From Coenobita brevimanus (Eukaryota > Arthropoda > Malacostraca > Decapoda > Coenobitidae), in the NCBI GenBank assembly GCA_032717465.1, contig CM064632.1:21978329-22042328 (forward strand): a stretch of 64,000 nucleotides of DNA, in the 5' to 3' direction. The notes under the pieces were generated by a model. That model did no database searches. It was given only the letters and a program-made list of their open reading frames with translations, and had not been told where the DNA came from. The position numbers and the translations under genes were made by a program. Of this stretch, positions 53,950-64,000 are shown one piece after another. Numbering within the stretch: position 1 is the stretch's first letter; every line of letters starts with the position of its first letter.

Positions 53950-53952
53950 AGG
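53913..53952. repeat. (GA)n and G-run
   Basis: About 14 GA units, then a run of G. Confidence 0.9.
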
Positions 53953-54349
53953 GAGAAAGAATCCATTTCCATCCATTGAATCTGTCGCGGCATCAGAGCG
54001 ATCGAGGAAAACTTTTTGGCAGAAACTCCTGCTTTTCCCCAAAGTTTGAGAAGCTTGGGGTGTTGACCATCTTGGAGTTGCGAAATACTGGCAGACTTTA
54101 TGTATATACTGCTCGGTCTCGCTCTTCTAAATCTCGCAGTTCTCGGTATATTGGGTACTTTTGTTATTATTTGAGAAGTAGGTGAATGTGCCCAGTCTCA
54201 TCGTTTTTTTTTTTTTCCCCGCTCTTACTCTTGCACTTTCTGGCGATTTTTTTTTCTCATTCCTATGCATCCGTTCTCTTCGCAGCCTACCTCTTTCACT
54301 CGTATATTTGTCATTTCACCTCCACAGTTGTATCTAACACTTTTTCTAG

Positions 54350-54605
54350 CATCCCTACACTTGCCCTCTCATTCCTACACCTGCCCTGCCACCCCTACAC
54401 TTGCTCCTTCATCCCTGCACGTACTCCTTCACCCCTATACTTACTCCTTCACCTCTACACTGACTCCTTCACCCCTATACTTACTCCTTCACCCCTACAC
54501 GTACTCCTTCACCCCTATACTTACTCCTTCACCTCTACACTTACTCCTTCACCCCTACACGTACTCCTTCATCCCTAAACTTACTCCTTCATCCTTATAT
54601 TTACT
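54350..54605. repeat. 20-bp minisatellite, about 12 units
   Basis: The unit CACCCCTATACTTACTCCTT alternates with variants CTACACGTACTCC and CTACACTGACTCC. Open frames (TPSPLHLLLHPYTYS) are periodic artefacts. Confidence 0.93.
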
Positions 54606-55106
54606 AAAGGTACGGAATGCTGTGCAGTCCATTTAAGAGTGAATATTAGTGACAAAATACGAAAAAAATATTGAGTGTGAAAATATCGAATTGTTGTGGT
54701 GACTGATTTATCCTATTGATTGGTTAGGATCCTTTATAAATACGAGTCCTGGACCACGGTATCCTAACCTAGCCTCAGGACCTACGGGAATGGATAGGGT
54801 AATCTTTGATAGGCTGTTACCACTTACTTTGTCTCGTGTGATGGAAGCCAATTTTTTAACATGAACTTCCATCTTCTAGGCTATATATATTTCAGCATTT
54901 TTATCTGTTTAGTATTTATCTACTCCTTTAATTTTTTTCAGTCTTATCCAGAGTCTATCCATACTTTGTATAGATGATAAACAGGTGTCTCTCTGCTGGA
55001 AATTGAGAATATGTTTGATTAATATTCCCTGTAGGCTATTTAGAAAGTTAAATGTTTAAATACTTAGGGTAGGAATTTAGGTTTTAATGCTGCTGTTGCT
55101 GCTGGT

Positions 55107-55110
<4 letters not shown>

Positions 55111-55178
<68 letters not shown>
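55111..55178. repeat. (GT)n microsatellite
   Basis: About 34 GT units. Confidence 0.96.
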
Positions 55179-55180
<2 letters not shown>

Positions 55181-55276
55181 GGGTTAGCGTTTTTAAAATC
55201 AGTGTATGTTTAATGTGTGCTTCGAAATATGTATTTGTACGTTGATGTGTTTGCATGTGTACTGTTTGTGTATGAA

Positions 55277-55327
55277 TACGTACGTACGTACGTACGTACG
55301 TGTGTGTGTGTGTGTGTGTGTGTGCGT

Positions 55328-55390
<63 letters not shown>
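55277..55390. repeat. (TACG)n then (GT)n
   Basis: About six TACG units (fully palindromic), then GT/GC repeats. Confidence 0.94.
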
Positions 55391-55392
<2 letters not shown>

Positions 55393-55594
55393 CATGAATG
55401 CGTCTTTGCGTATGTGTCTGTGAATGTTTCGGTGGACTTCAATTTTTTATGAGATCTAAACGTATAACGAGGCATCAAAACACGCGATTTACACAACGCC
55501 TTTCACCTAGTTATAATTCCCTACCGTTTCACTGCCAGGTTGATGAGATTACACTGCAAATCGTCAAACCCTTGTATGTTTAGTAAACTGTAGC

Positions 55595-55790
55595 ACTGTT
55601 CCAGCTTAACGCCAGACGATTTTATGCAACGTGGAGTATAAGGTTTTACTACTACCATTAACCCCCTTATGGTCGGTACAACTTTAGCATTCTCTTCCAG
55701 CTTACGCCAGACGATTTTATTCAGCTGAAAGTGACTCACAGGAGCCTGGGGATGTCAGAGCTACACCCTATAATATACAGTGTTAAATCT
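55595..55790 (+). repeat. Tandem M3 units
   Basis: TTCCAGCTTAACGCCAGACG, ATTTTATGCAACGTGGAG at 55598 and TTCCAGCTTACGCCAGACGA, TTTTATTCAGCTGAAAGTGA, CTCACAGGAGCCTGGGGATG at 55694. Cores are 94-95 bp apart. This is the best evidence that the M3 unit is about 95-113 bp. Confidence 0.8.
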
Positions 55791-55867
55791 TTCCCAGAGG
55801 CTGTTGCACTTGTTAATGAAGACTAAAGTAATTTGGTCATTTTTCTCCAGTAACCATTTCTGTGGTA

Positions 55868-56030
55868 TTGATTGATTGATTGGTTGACTGATGGATTGAT
55901 TACATTAAAAAATCATGGCAACGTAACAACAGAAGCCCCAGAGAAATTTTTGTGCTATTAATGGTTTGATTGATCGATTACATTAAAAAGATCTGGCAGC
56001 TTAGTAACAGAGGTCCCACTGAGATTAATG
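55868..56030. repeat. (TTGA)n-headed direct duplication
   Basis: GATTGATTGATT.., ATTACATTAAAAA(A/G)(T/A)C(A/T)(T)GGCA, AGTAACAGA(A/G)G(C/T)CCC occurs twice, period about 95 bp. Confidence 0.65.
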
Positions 56031-56089
56031 TGGGTTAATAACAGACAAATATGTTCTTGAGAAATCGCATTAGTCATGGGTTAAATGCT

Positions 56090-56300
56090 GTCTGTCAGAA
56101 ATTATTAGCTGGGAAGCCGATGGCACGTTAAAGCTAGGGTTCGAATCTTGGTACTGGCAGCTGGCTTCATTTGACTAAGGTGTCCATCTGTTTAACCCAT
56201 TGGCTCCCAGAGTTCCTGGGCAAGGGATTGTGCTGGCGGGGTACTAAGCGTACCGCCCTTCGCCTATCAGCTCAGTCGCGAAGCTCATAGGTCCCTACCC
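56090..56300 (+). repeat. tRNA-like SINE copy
   Basis: GGGTTCGAATCTTGG (about 56137-56151) matches a polymerase III B box. TAGCTGGGAAGCCGATGG about 30 nt upstream is a weak A box. The body holds GGCAAGGGATTGTGCTGGCG, GGGTACTAAGCGTACCGCCC, TTCGCCTATCAG, shared with 41922 and, inverted, 30100. Confidence 0.5.
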
Positions 56301-56374
56301 GGGGTTTCCCAACTTTAATAACCTTTGAAAATTCCCAGTTCCGTCCTATATTGAGGACATTGGGCTCAATTGGG

Positions 56375-56600
56375 TTGAAAGTAGTAAAATGAATATCAAA
56401 CTTAACTGAATACGGAGGCTGCCAGAGATCGAGCAGCATGGAGGCCGCCACTTGGTTGCCAAGGTCAGCTCATACCAGCATGTTGGAGAATAGTAAAATG
56501 AATACCAAGCAAAACTGAATAGCGAGGCTGCCAGAAATCGAGCGGCATGGAGAGCCTCCATTAGTTGACGCATACAAGCATGTTCGAACCGTTATAAACG
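56375..56600. repeat. ~115-bp tandem duplication
   Basis: AGTAGTAAAATGAATATCAA, ACTGAATACGGAGGCTGCCA, GAGATCGAGCAGCATGGAG, ..TACCAGCATGTTGGA repeats as AATAGTAAAATGAATACCAA, ACTGAATAGCGAGGCTGCCA, GAAATCGAGCGGCATGGAGA, ..TACAAGCATGTTCGA. Confidence 0.9.
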
Positions 56601-56867
56601 ATACGATACGGGATGAGAACTGTACTAACCTAGATATATAGTGACCTTGTATCCCGGGGTAGTGGGCGAATGATCCTCCACAGGTTCAAAGGCCTATGTT
56701 AAAGAAATGAGCCCCGCGGCTAAGCGTCTCGTGGTGTCTGTCCTTACCTTTACCATTTGCCGTTCAAGCGATGACTTTTTTTTTCTTTAAATTTTATTCT
56801 TGCTTTCCTCAGGAACTTTTTGAGTTAGGGAGGGAGACTAAACTTAATGGGTTAAACATATCCTTCA

Positions 56868-57665
56868 TTAACCCCATTATTAACACTTCATTACCTCTTC
56901 ATTAACCCCTTCATTACCTCTTCATTAACCCCTTCATTACCTTTTCATTAACCCCTTCATTACCTCATCATTACCTCTTCATTAACCCCTTCATTACCTC
57001 TTCATTAACCACTTCATTAACCCCTTCATTACCTCTTCATTAACCTCTTTCTTACCTCTTCATTAACCCCTTCATTACAACATCATTAACCCCTTCATTA
57101 TCCGCTTCATTGTCTCCTTCATTACCTCTTCATTACCACATCATTAACCGCATCATTAATCCTTTCACCAACCGCTCCATTGACCCCGTCATTAACACTC
57201 ATTAACCACTTCGTTAACCTCTTCATTAACCTCTTCAGTAACCCCTTCGTTAACCCCTTCATTAACCCCTTAATTAACCCCTTCACTAACCTCTTCTTTA
57301 ACCCCCTCACTAACCTCTTCTTTAACCCTTTCATTGACCCCTTCATGAGCCTCTTCGTTAACCTCTTTATTAACCTCTTCATTAAACCCTTCAGTGACCC
57401 CTTCATTGACCCCTTCGTTAACCCCTCATTAACGTCTTCATTAACCCTTTCAGTATTCCCTTCATTAACCCCTTCACTAACCTCGTCATTAACCCCTCAT
57501 TAACCTTCATTGACCCCCTACATTAGCCAATAACCTCTTCATTAACCCCTGCAATTACCTTCTCATTAGCCCTTCATAAGCCCCTTCATTAGCCCCTTCA
57601 TCAACCGCTTTATTATCCCCTTCATTAACCCCTTCATTAACCTCTTCATCATCCCCGTCATTAAG
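56868..57665. repeat. 12-15-bp minisatellite (TTCATTAACCCC)n, ~800 bp
   Basis: About 60 units of TTCATTA(A/C)C(C/T)(C/T)C with variants TTCATTACCTC, TTCGTTAACC and TTCACTAACC. Open frames (LINPFINPLINPF) are periodic artefacts. Confidence 0.94.
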
Positions 57666-57859
57666 AGGACTTGTAACACGGATTTAATAATTTGGTCGGC
57701 ATAACAATAATCTAAAAAACACACGTTGTCGTTGTAAAGATATTAATACTGTGTGTATAACGTAAAAATATTAAAAACTATATTAACAGCAATTTATCGA
57801 AAACTATATGTTAATAACTTATAGAAAAAATTATGCTTAAAAGCGTATAGAAACTTAAA

Positions 57860-58345
57860 TTTATATTGAACGGAAACCCATATTTAAAAGGAATAGAAAG
57901 CCATATTTAAAACGAATTGACAGTCATATTAAAAATGAATTGAAAACAATGTTTAAAAGGAACTGGGAGTCATATTTAGAATGAATTGAAAACCATGTTT
58001 AAAAGGAATTGAAAGCCACATTTAAAAGGAATTGAAAGCCATATTTAAAAGGAACTAAAAGCCACATTTAAAAGGAATTGAAAGCCATAGTTAAAAGGAA
58101 TTCAAAATCATATTTAAAAGGAATTGAAAGCCATATCTGAAGGGAGTTAAAAGCCATATTTAAAGGGCTTGAAAGCCATATATAAAAGGAATTGAAGGCC
58201 ATATTTAAAATGAATTGAAAGCCATATTTAAAACGAATGGAAAACCATATTTAAAAGGGATTGAAAGCCATATTTAAAAGGAACTAAAAGCCACATTTAA
58301 AAGAACTGAAAGCCATATTTATAAGGAATGGGAAGCGATGTTTAA
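57860..58345. repeat. 23-bp minisatellite, about 20 units
   Basis: The unit is GAATTGAAAGCCATATTTAA plus AAG. Variants GAACTAAAAGCCACATTT occur as interspersed subtypes. It starts in a more degenerate AAAACTATAT field at about 57720. Confidence 0.94.
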
Positions 58346-58799
58346 TCTATGTACTGAGAAATTTTATGTGAAAGAAGTATATGGAAAAGAAAACCTGTGG
58401 ACATTTGCGGACAACTGTAGATTAAAACAAAATGTATCGGAAAATATATTCAACACAGGTGCCTCGATAGAAATAGTTTATAGACACGTATGGAAGTTGT
58501 GAAATCCTGATTATGAACAAAAAAAAAAAAACTATTAAAATACGTGGAAAAGTGTATGTGAATAATGTATCTAAAACTGTATACCGATAAATGTATGGAA
58601 ATGTATTTAAAATGAATGAAAAACTGAATACGAAAATGAGCGAAAAACAGTGTAAGACTAAGTATATGACATGTATGAAAGACATGAATGAAAGTATAGG
58701 AAAAAAATGTTGGAAAGTTATGTGGAAAAAATATGAAAAATTTTGTGGCTCCTGTATACTGTATATTGAAAAATCGCTGATATCTTTTCCCCTGGGCCT

Positions 58800-58963
58800 G
58801 TTTTTTTTTTTTTTTTATTTATTTATTTTTTTTTTACCTGTGATAGGATAAAGCCACAGACTCCCCCCTCCCCTTCTCCTTCCTCTTTCCTCTTTCTCTC
58901 TCTCTCTTTTTTTTCTGTCTTTCCTTCTCCCTCTTCCCTTCCTTCCTTCCTCTTGTTTGTTTT

Positions 58964-59007
<44 letters not shown>

Positions 59008-59180
59008 CCTCCTTACCCGTCTTTCTTCTCACCATACCCTCACAATTTCTTCTTGCTCTCCCCTTTCCTCTCTCCTTTCCTATTCTCCCCTTTCCTTCCC
59101 TCCCTTCGACTTTCCCTTCCACATCTCTCTCTCTCTTTTACCATCTTTCCGTCTCACCTCCTCCCCCGCCCCACAGCACC
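58800..59180. repeat. Poly(T) and pyrimidine-rich tract with (CT)n
   Basis: T runs at 58801-58833, CCTT-rich sequence, (CT)n at 58967-59003, then CT-rich to 59165. Artefactual frames only. Confidence 0.85.
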
Positions 59181-59204
59181 ACCACGTTATAAAGAAGCCA
59201 ATAT

Positions 59205-59208
59205 TGCA

Positions 59209-59252
<44 letters not shown>
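59205..59252. repeat. (CA)n microsatellite
   Basis: About 24 CA units. Confidence 0.96.
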
Positions 59253-59255
<3 letters not shown>

Positions 59256-59289
59256 GTATTTACACTCAAATAGCATTGCTTAATTTACG

Positions 59290-59328
<39 letters not shown>

Positions 59329-59392
59329 GTGTCATATCAATTAGCCTCACTTGTATTCACCTTCCACCATTTTCCATCATCCCCATCTCATT

Positions 59393-59484
<92 letters not shown>
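59290..59484. repeat. (CT)n, (CT)n and (GT)n cluster
   Basis: CT runs at 59290-59327 and 59397-59440; the latter switches directly to GT (59442-59484). Confidence 0.93.
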
Positions 59485-59488
<4 letters not shown>

Positions 59489-59637
59489 CTTTTCTATCTT
59501 TGTCTTTAGTTGATAGAATAGTTTTTGTTAGTTATAACCTTCCCTGTACCAATGAGTCAGGAAAGGACCAACAGGTCTGTTGCTTGTTTGCCTTCCTTTG
59601 TACTTCTTTGTACTCCCTCCCACCCTCCCTCTTTACA

Positions 59638-59756
59638 TGGATACATCGATACATGCATACATGTATAGATAATTACGTACATACATGCATATAATTACAT
59701 ACATACATGCATACTGTACATGCATATATGCATACATTCATACATGAATATAAACA

Positions 59757-59812
<56 letters not shown>
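59638..59812. repeat. (ACAT)n/GCAT-type repeat then (GT)n
   Basis: ATACATGCATACATG repeats over about 120 bp, then about 25 GT units. Confidence 0.9.
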
Positions 59813-59815
<3 letters not shown>

Positions 59816-60445
59816 AGTATAAACAAGTTATTATCTTAGTATATATGTTTATGCATTCGTTCCAAATATAGTCTTTATTCACCTCATTGGTTTTCCTTTA
59901 TTTTCCTTTTCATTGTCATATCATTCAATAAATCATCCCTCATCTTCCTGTACCACTTCCTTCCCTCTTTCTCTCATGTGTTTGTCTTTGTTTAGTTCAT
60001 CTTCATGTCATTATCTCCATTTTTTTCTCATCTTTTCCTCCCTCAGAGTGACATTATCGTCTTTTATCACTCATTGTTCTCCACTTCCGTCTTTTATCAT
60101 TCTTTCCTTTTCTCTCCCCTGTTCGTCTTTCTATCTCTGTCTTGGTAATTATTGCGTGTTATTCCTTTGTCTTTCATTCTTATTTTGAATGGTTGGTTGT
60201 CCAGTGGGTTGTGGCGCTCCAGCCCGATGTGGCTTAAGTGGGGTTATTTTCGATGGATGATTAGTGTGTACTGTTTCCGTAATATCCATCTTGGAAGGGC
60301 GACCGGTCACTCGTCTTTAATAACTGGAGGGAGAGTCGTGTCGTCTGGCCTCGACGTTACTAGTGGGCAATACAGGATTGGACAGTGTTGAGGACGATGA
60401 TGGTAATGCTGGTATTGTTTTGTATTAAATGTTTTTGTTTAATAT

Positions 60446-60464
60446 TTCTCTCTCTCTGTCTCTC

Positions 60465-60500
<36 letters not shown>
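60446..60500. repeat. (CT)n with CTGT interruptions
   Basis: About 27 units. Confidence 0.93.
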
Positions 60501-60505
<5 letters not shown>

Positions 60506-60984
60506 CTAGACAAGTGGTAGACTGTAATAGAGCAATAACGTTTAAAAGTCGATTAAATAAGTACCCAGCCTCTTGTTCCTCCATTAAACGCGTTCATGGC
60601 TGCATAATTAACCTGAATAATTAATCTGATTGGCTGATTGTTCCTCTCTTGCAGGTCGTGGCTAATACATCAGCAGAATTTCAGATAAAGTTAATATCCC
60701 TTTACGGATTTAATTAGTGTTGGTTATAGTTTATTTTCTTTTTAGTCTTTCCTGTGATATATTCATGGCAGTTTTTTTTTTTTGTATGCTGAATGGAGGT
60801 CCTTCTTACTTTTTCCTGTCGGTTTCGATTTCTGCTGGAGGGTTTTGGTGGGCGGGGGAGACCTTCTTGCTGTGCTGTCCTTATCTTCACCTCATATAAT
60901 ACATATCATAAGCATACTTTTTTTTGTTTTAGCAAATATCCACTAAAGGACCATTACGTCTGCTGCTGTCTACTTTCCTTTGTA

Positions 60985-60987
<3 letters not shown>

Positions 60988-61015
<28 letters not shown>
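60988..61015. repeat. (CT)n microsatellite
   Basis: About 13 units. Confidence 0.92.
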
Positions 61016-61327
61016 ACCGGTGACCTCAAATGACCCAGATCTGAATTTTGACCCCCCTAAAATCATCTTTGGGTCACCCTGATTCAGAATATATACCGAT
61101 ATGGGTCTGGGGGTTTCTGGGACTTGGTTTGGGCGTGATTGAAGGACAAACAAACAACGCCGCTCTTTTATATATATAGATAGTGACTACAGAGAGTGAC
61201 AGTTAGTGTAATTTTGTTATATGAAAACAAAAGAAAACAGAACAAAAGCGGAAACTTTAAATAATGGTGTTTCAGGGGAAAACTGAACAACATAAGGTAA
61301 GAACCTAGATCTATTTTATATTTTTGT

Positions 61328-61525
61328 CAAAATGCCTGGACACGTTGCGTTTAAAAGACTGGAGTTCATAAGCAGAGGGAAAATCAGACAAGGGAAGACG
61401 GCTATAGAATTAATCATTTGCATACTTGAAGGACTACGAGAACTAATTGAGAGAGCTCTGGACTATCAGGTAGGGATCAAGGTGAGCAGTTTAGAGGGGC
61501 AGTGATTATTGAGGTAGCAGTAAAT

Positions 61526-61589
<64 letters not shown>

Positions 61590-61925
61590 CGTAAATCCTT
61601 AGCTTTCACCCTGCTGAGTAGAGCTGCATGTCGGTGGAACTCCCCCTTACAAAAAAGCAGTACTCCTCACCGGGGTGAATAATTTTCACTGTGCGAAGTC
61701 AGCAAGTGCGCAGGGATAAAGAAATTACGGAGTCGGTTTAGCACACTTAGTCTCCAGGAAGACGTTGTTATAAAGGATGTAAAAGAGAAAGTTATCTCCC
61801 TGATATTTAGGGACGATGAAGGTGTATGTTGTGGACTGAATATTATTGTGAGAGGTTCTGACTAGTTAAATGACATAGGAATTGGGTTTTTGATACATTG
61901 AATATAATTATGAAGGTTATAGCAT
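61328..61925 (-). mobile_element. CR1/Jockey-group element, decayed C-terminal copy
   Basis: The plus strand reads ATGCCTGGACACGTTGCGTT, TAAAAGACTGGAGTTCATAA, CAGTTTAGAGGGGCAGTGAT, AAGAAATTACGGAGTCGGTT, TAGCACACTTAGTCTCCAGG. These align with 50246-50930 of the larger element (ATGCCTGGACACACTGCGTT, CACGGAGTCGGCTTAGCACA). It is 5'-truncated and full of indels. A long (GA)n sits inside at 61531-61587. Confidence 0.82.
61531..61587. repeat. (GA)n grown inside a retrotransposon copy
   Basis: About 28 GA units where the related element has GATAGAAAGAGGCAA (50500-50514). Confidence 0.9.
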
Positions 61926-61993
61926 TTATTATTGCATTGAGTACCTGTAGGCCCTCGTCAGCTGAATAAGACTGTGCTGTTATTGTTATTAAT

Positions 61994-62022
61994 GGTAGTA
62001 GTAGTAGTAGCAGTAGTAGTAG
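61994..62022. repeat. (TAG)n microsatellite
   Basis: About nine TAG units, one CAG. Confidence 0.92.
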
Positions 62023-62605
62023 TAGGTTTCCCTGAGACGAGTGAAATTCGTATATCGCCGCCGGTGAGTTATTGCTTCGGCTGTGAAGTGTGATAAGAAC
62101 ATTGTACTCCGGGTACCGTAAGTTTCTTTTTTTCTTTTCTTTTCATTTCTTTTCTTTTTTTCTCATGTACCCACGACCGTCAAAAAGGTAAAAATTTATG
62201 AAACACAACATGTTTGCGAGACTGAAGAACTATATATTTGTTCCAAGTAACGGCAGACGATTTATTTCAAGCTAAGAAAACGTGGCCGTGTGTACCCAGG
62301 CAGAGGAGAATTTATTAATGCCAGTCGCAGATGGTTGGCTGAGTCACTTGTGCGATCACATAACTCTGACGCGAATTTTAACTAAGTTGCAGGAACACAT
62401 GGACGCAGCGTCAGTAAGAGCGTGACGGCTTTTGCTCTAAAAATGAAGAGCAGCAGGAATGAAAGTTGCTACCAGCCTTCCTCCTCCTGCGTGACTGCGT
62501 CCCTTTACTGATCCTCGGCTCCAAGCAAGAGGAAGCAACATATCGTCATTGTCGTCGCCTCACATAAAAGTTATTTTACAAAATATATGCTATAACTTTC
62601 TGGGA

Positions 62606-62890
62606 TCAAGGCGAAATTTCTACATCACTTCTTAGCATTATCATCATCATCATCATCATCTTTCTGATCAGCAACACCAGCAACATCCCAAGGCTACCAC
62701 CACCACCATCACCACCATTTGCCTCGAATACACGGGGCAGGAGGGATCCAGAGGCAGGAACCGGGTCGTACAAAAGTATGAGAACTACCAGCATGGCGAG
62801 CCGAGGAATCCTGCCTTTACGACGGTTGAATGCGCCGATTTCTCCCAAACGAATCCACTCAACTCCATCTTTTCCGAAAGCGATAGCCAA
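62606..62890 (-). CDS. Uncharacterised ORF with signal-peptide-like segment (possible first exon)
   Basis: I do not recognise this protein. The minus-strand frame starts ATG at 62890; an internal ATG (62794, residue 33) opens MLVVLILLYDPVPASG, which resembles a cleavable signal peptide with a small-residue site after PASG. It is followed by SLLPRVFEANGGDGGGGS. The frame then enters GTGGTAGCC, a possible GT splice donor near 62690, and finishes in poly-Met from a (CAT)n repeat, which is unlikely to be coding. A secreted-protein first exon is plausible; a chance frame is at least as likely. No TATA or second exon was found. Confidence 0.2.
   Translation of the reverse strand: MAIAFGKDGVEWIRLGEIGAFNRRKGRIPRLAMLVVLILLYDPVPASGSLLPRVFEANGGDGGGGSLGMLLVLLIRKMMMMMMIMLRSDVEISP
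62636..62662. repeat. (CAT)n microsatellite
   Basis: About eight CAT/ATC units. Confidence 0.9.
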
Positions 62891-62954
62891 AGGGAGCAGT
62901 TACCTTCGGTGATGAGACTGGCTGGAGTTGCTTCTTGCCCTACCGCTTCAGATT

Positions 62955-63115
62955 GGCGCCGTATTCATAAACTTTCTTGAGTTTGGAGGCCTTATTCGTA
63001 AGCTCTCTTGAGCCTAGGGACCGTATCCATAAACTTTCTTGAGTCTAAGAGTGTCTTAAAAATTCTTGAGTCTAGTGACAGCATTCATTACCCTTCTTGA
63101 GCCAAGGGATCGTAG
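62955..63115. repeat. ~38-48-bp tandem repeat, four units
   Basis: GTATTCATAAACTTTCTTGA, GT(C/T)T(A/G)(A/G)G.., repeated as CTTATTCGTAAGCTCTCTTG, GTATCCATAAACTTTCTTGA and CATTCATTACCCTTCTTGAG. The remaining sequence to 64000 shows me no feature. Confidence 0.8.
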
Positions 63116-64000
63116 TCTCCACTTCTTTGTTATTGATGTTATTAATATCGACATAGTTTGCCTTAATAATATATAAGAGGATATTGAGGAGCCAGCAAAT
63201 TAAGTGTTGATACGGCCCACCAACTCTCCGAGGCTGGGTAACCTCTTCCTCCAACTTTCCGTCTTGTCGCTGGGAGATTGAACCGCCCCGCTCGACCCCT
63301 CCCACCGTGACTCCTTCCTCATTATATTCCTGCTGACCCTGGGTGATTTTGCTGAGCTTTAGGGAGGCCTTTCATCGTGAAGGTGATAATGAAGGCTGTC
63401 GTGAACCCCCCCCCCTCCAGGTAAAGAAAATATCTCCTCCTCTGAATAGAAACAAATAGCGGCAACACCAGTGTAGGAAAATGACACGTGCTCATAGACA
63501 GGAAGATAATATACAGTATATTTGTTCTGAAATATTTTCTTCTATAAAAAAGACCATATGAAAGCATGTTATGGAAAGGGTTTAATGAGTTGCAATATAG
63601 GCTAACAGTAGCGCGGACCTGATGTATAAAAAGTTTGTCAGGAATCTTGCAACAACTCCTCCCCCTTTGCAACTTTGCCTCTCGTTACCTTGAGATTGCA
63701 CGACCTGACTCATCCCCTGGCCAACTCCCCTGATGTCCCAACTCCCCTGGCGTCGTATTTATAAAGGATCCTGTTGTTTCTGATAGCCAAACTCATATGG
63801 AATCATATTTATTATGTATCCTAAGCGGTTTATATGATGAAAACTCCATAGCAGTGAAGTATTGTAAAAGAAATACCTGTAATTGGTCACATTTTTTCAC
63901 TTTTATTTCTACTAGTTGTGAATTGCTTAGTAGCCGTGTGCGTGAACATAATACTATAAACAGGTAATCTGCTGCGTACATGTTGACCTATATACTGTTG

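Noticed and set aside
57122..57503. Frames repeating NPFINPLINPF or KRLMKGLMKG
   Set aside because: Periodic product of the CATTAACCCC minisatellite.

Overview
This window looks like non-genic DNA from a large, repeat-rich arthropod genome. A decapod crustacean (crab or shrimp) is my best guess. That rests on very dense and long (CA)n, (GA)n and (AAT)n microsatellites, a 1-kb field of degenerate TTAGG (the arthropod telomere motif), and RTE-, CR1/Jockey- and I-type non-LTR retrotransposons. The assignment is inference; no host gene confirms it. I found no convincing multi-exon host gene, rRNA or functional tRNA. Two short open frames (3547-3786 and 62606-62890) are offered as low-confidence exon candidates.

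The recognisable coding sequence is all retrotransposon. Two near-full-length RTE elements lie on the minus strand (33191-36340 and 44548-47702). Each has an APE-type endonuclease and a reverse transcriptase, and each is broken by stops and frameshifts. Further RTE 3' ends lie at 6055-6200, 8995-9120, 15709-15829 and 32780-32885 (minus) and 30475-31125 (plus). A frameshifted CR1/Jockey-group element fills about 50136-53445 (minus), with a decayed second copy at 61328-61925. A 5'-truncated I-type element lies at 37519-38165. A 783-bp solo LTR with TGTTAC...GTAACA ends and a 4-bp ACAT target duplication lies at 36633-37415.

Much of the rest consists of short non-autonomous families that I defined by comparing copies within the window. 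M1 (about 205 bp, TIR containing AACTTGGCC) has about ten full or partial copies. M2 (about 220 bp, TIR GGCCCGT...CTCCCTAACACC) has about eight. M3 is a short dispersed or tandem motif around GCCAGACGATTTTATTCAGC. S1 is a SINE-like unit of about 250-300 bp. R4 is a smaller two-copy family, and two tRNA-like SINE heads are also present. The most distinctive single object is an 860-870 bp element at 19616-20487. It has 49-bp inverted ends and an interior packed with GTCACGAT/ATCGTGAC motifs, and it sits inside an older tandem duplication that preserves its empty site.

Layout: 1-5 kb mixed repeats and a small ORF; 5-9 kb MITEs and tandem arrays; 9-10 kb a 23-bp minisatellite; 10-13 kb microsatellites and MITEs; 13.1-14.1 kb TTAGG-like DNA; 15-17 kb nested M2/RTE and arrays seeded by MITE ends; 17-19 kb CA, pyrimidine and purine tracts; 19.5-20.6 kb the TIR element; 21-32 kb MITEs and low-copy tandem repeats; 32-48 kb the retrotransposon cluster; 48-50 kb AAT and ACC tracts; 50-53.5 kb the CR1-group element; 54-58.4 kb minisatellites; 58.8-61 kb microsatellites; 61.3-64 kb the CR1-group remnant and mostly unassigned sequence. 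Stretches not listed (for example 2190-3110, 14140-15080, 22270-23210, 54610-55100, 63120-64000) showed me only AT-rich unassigned DNA.
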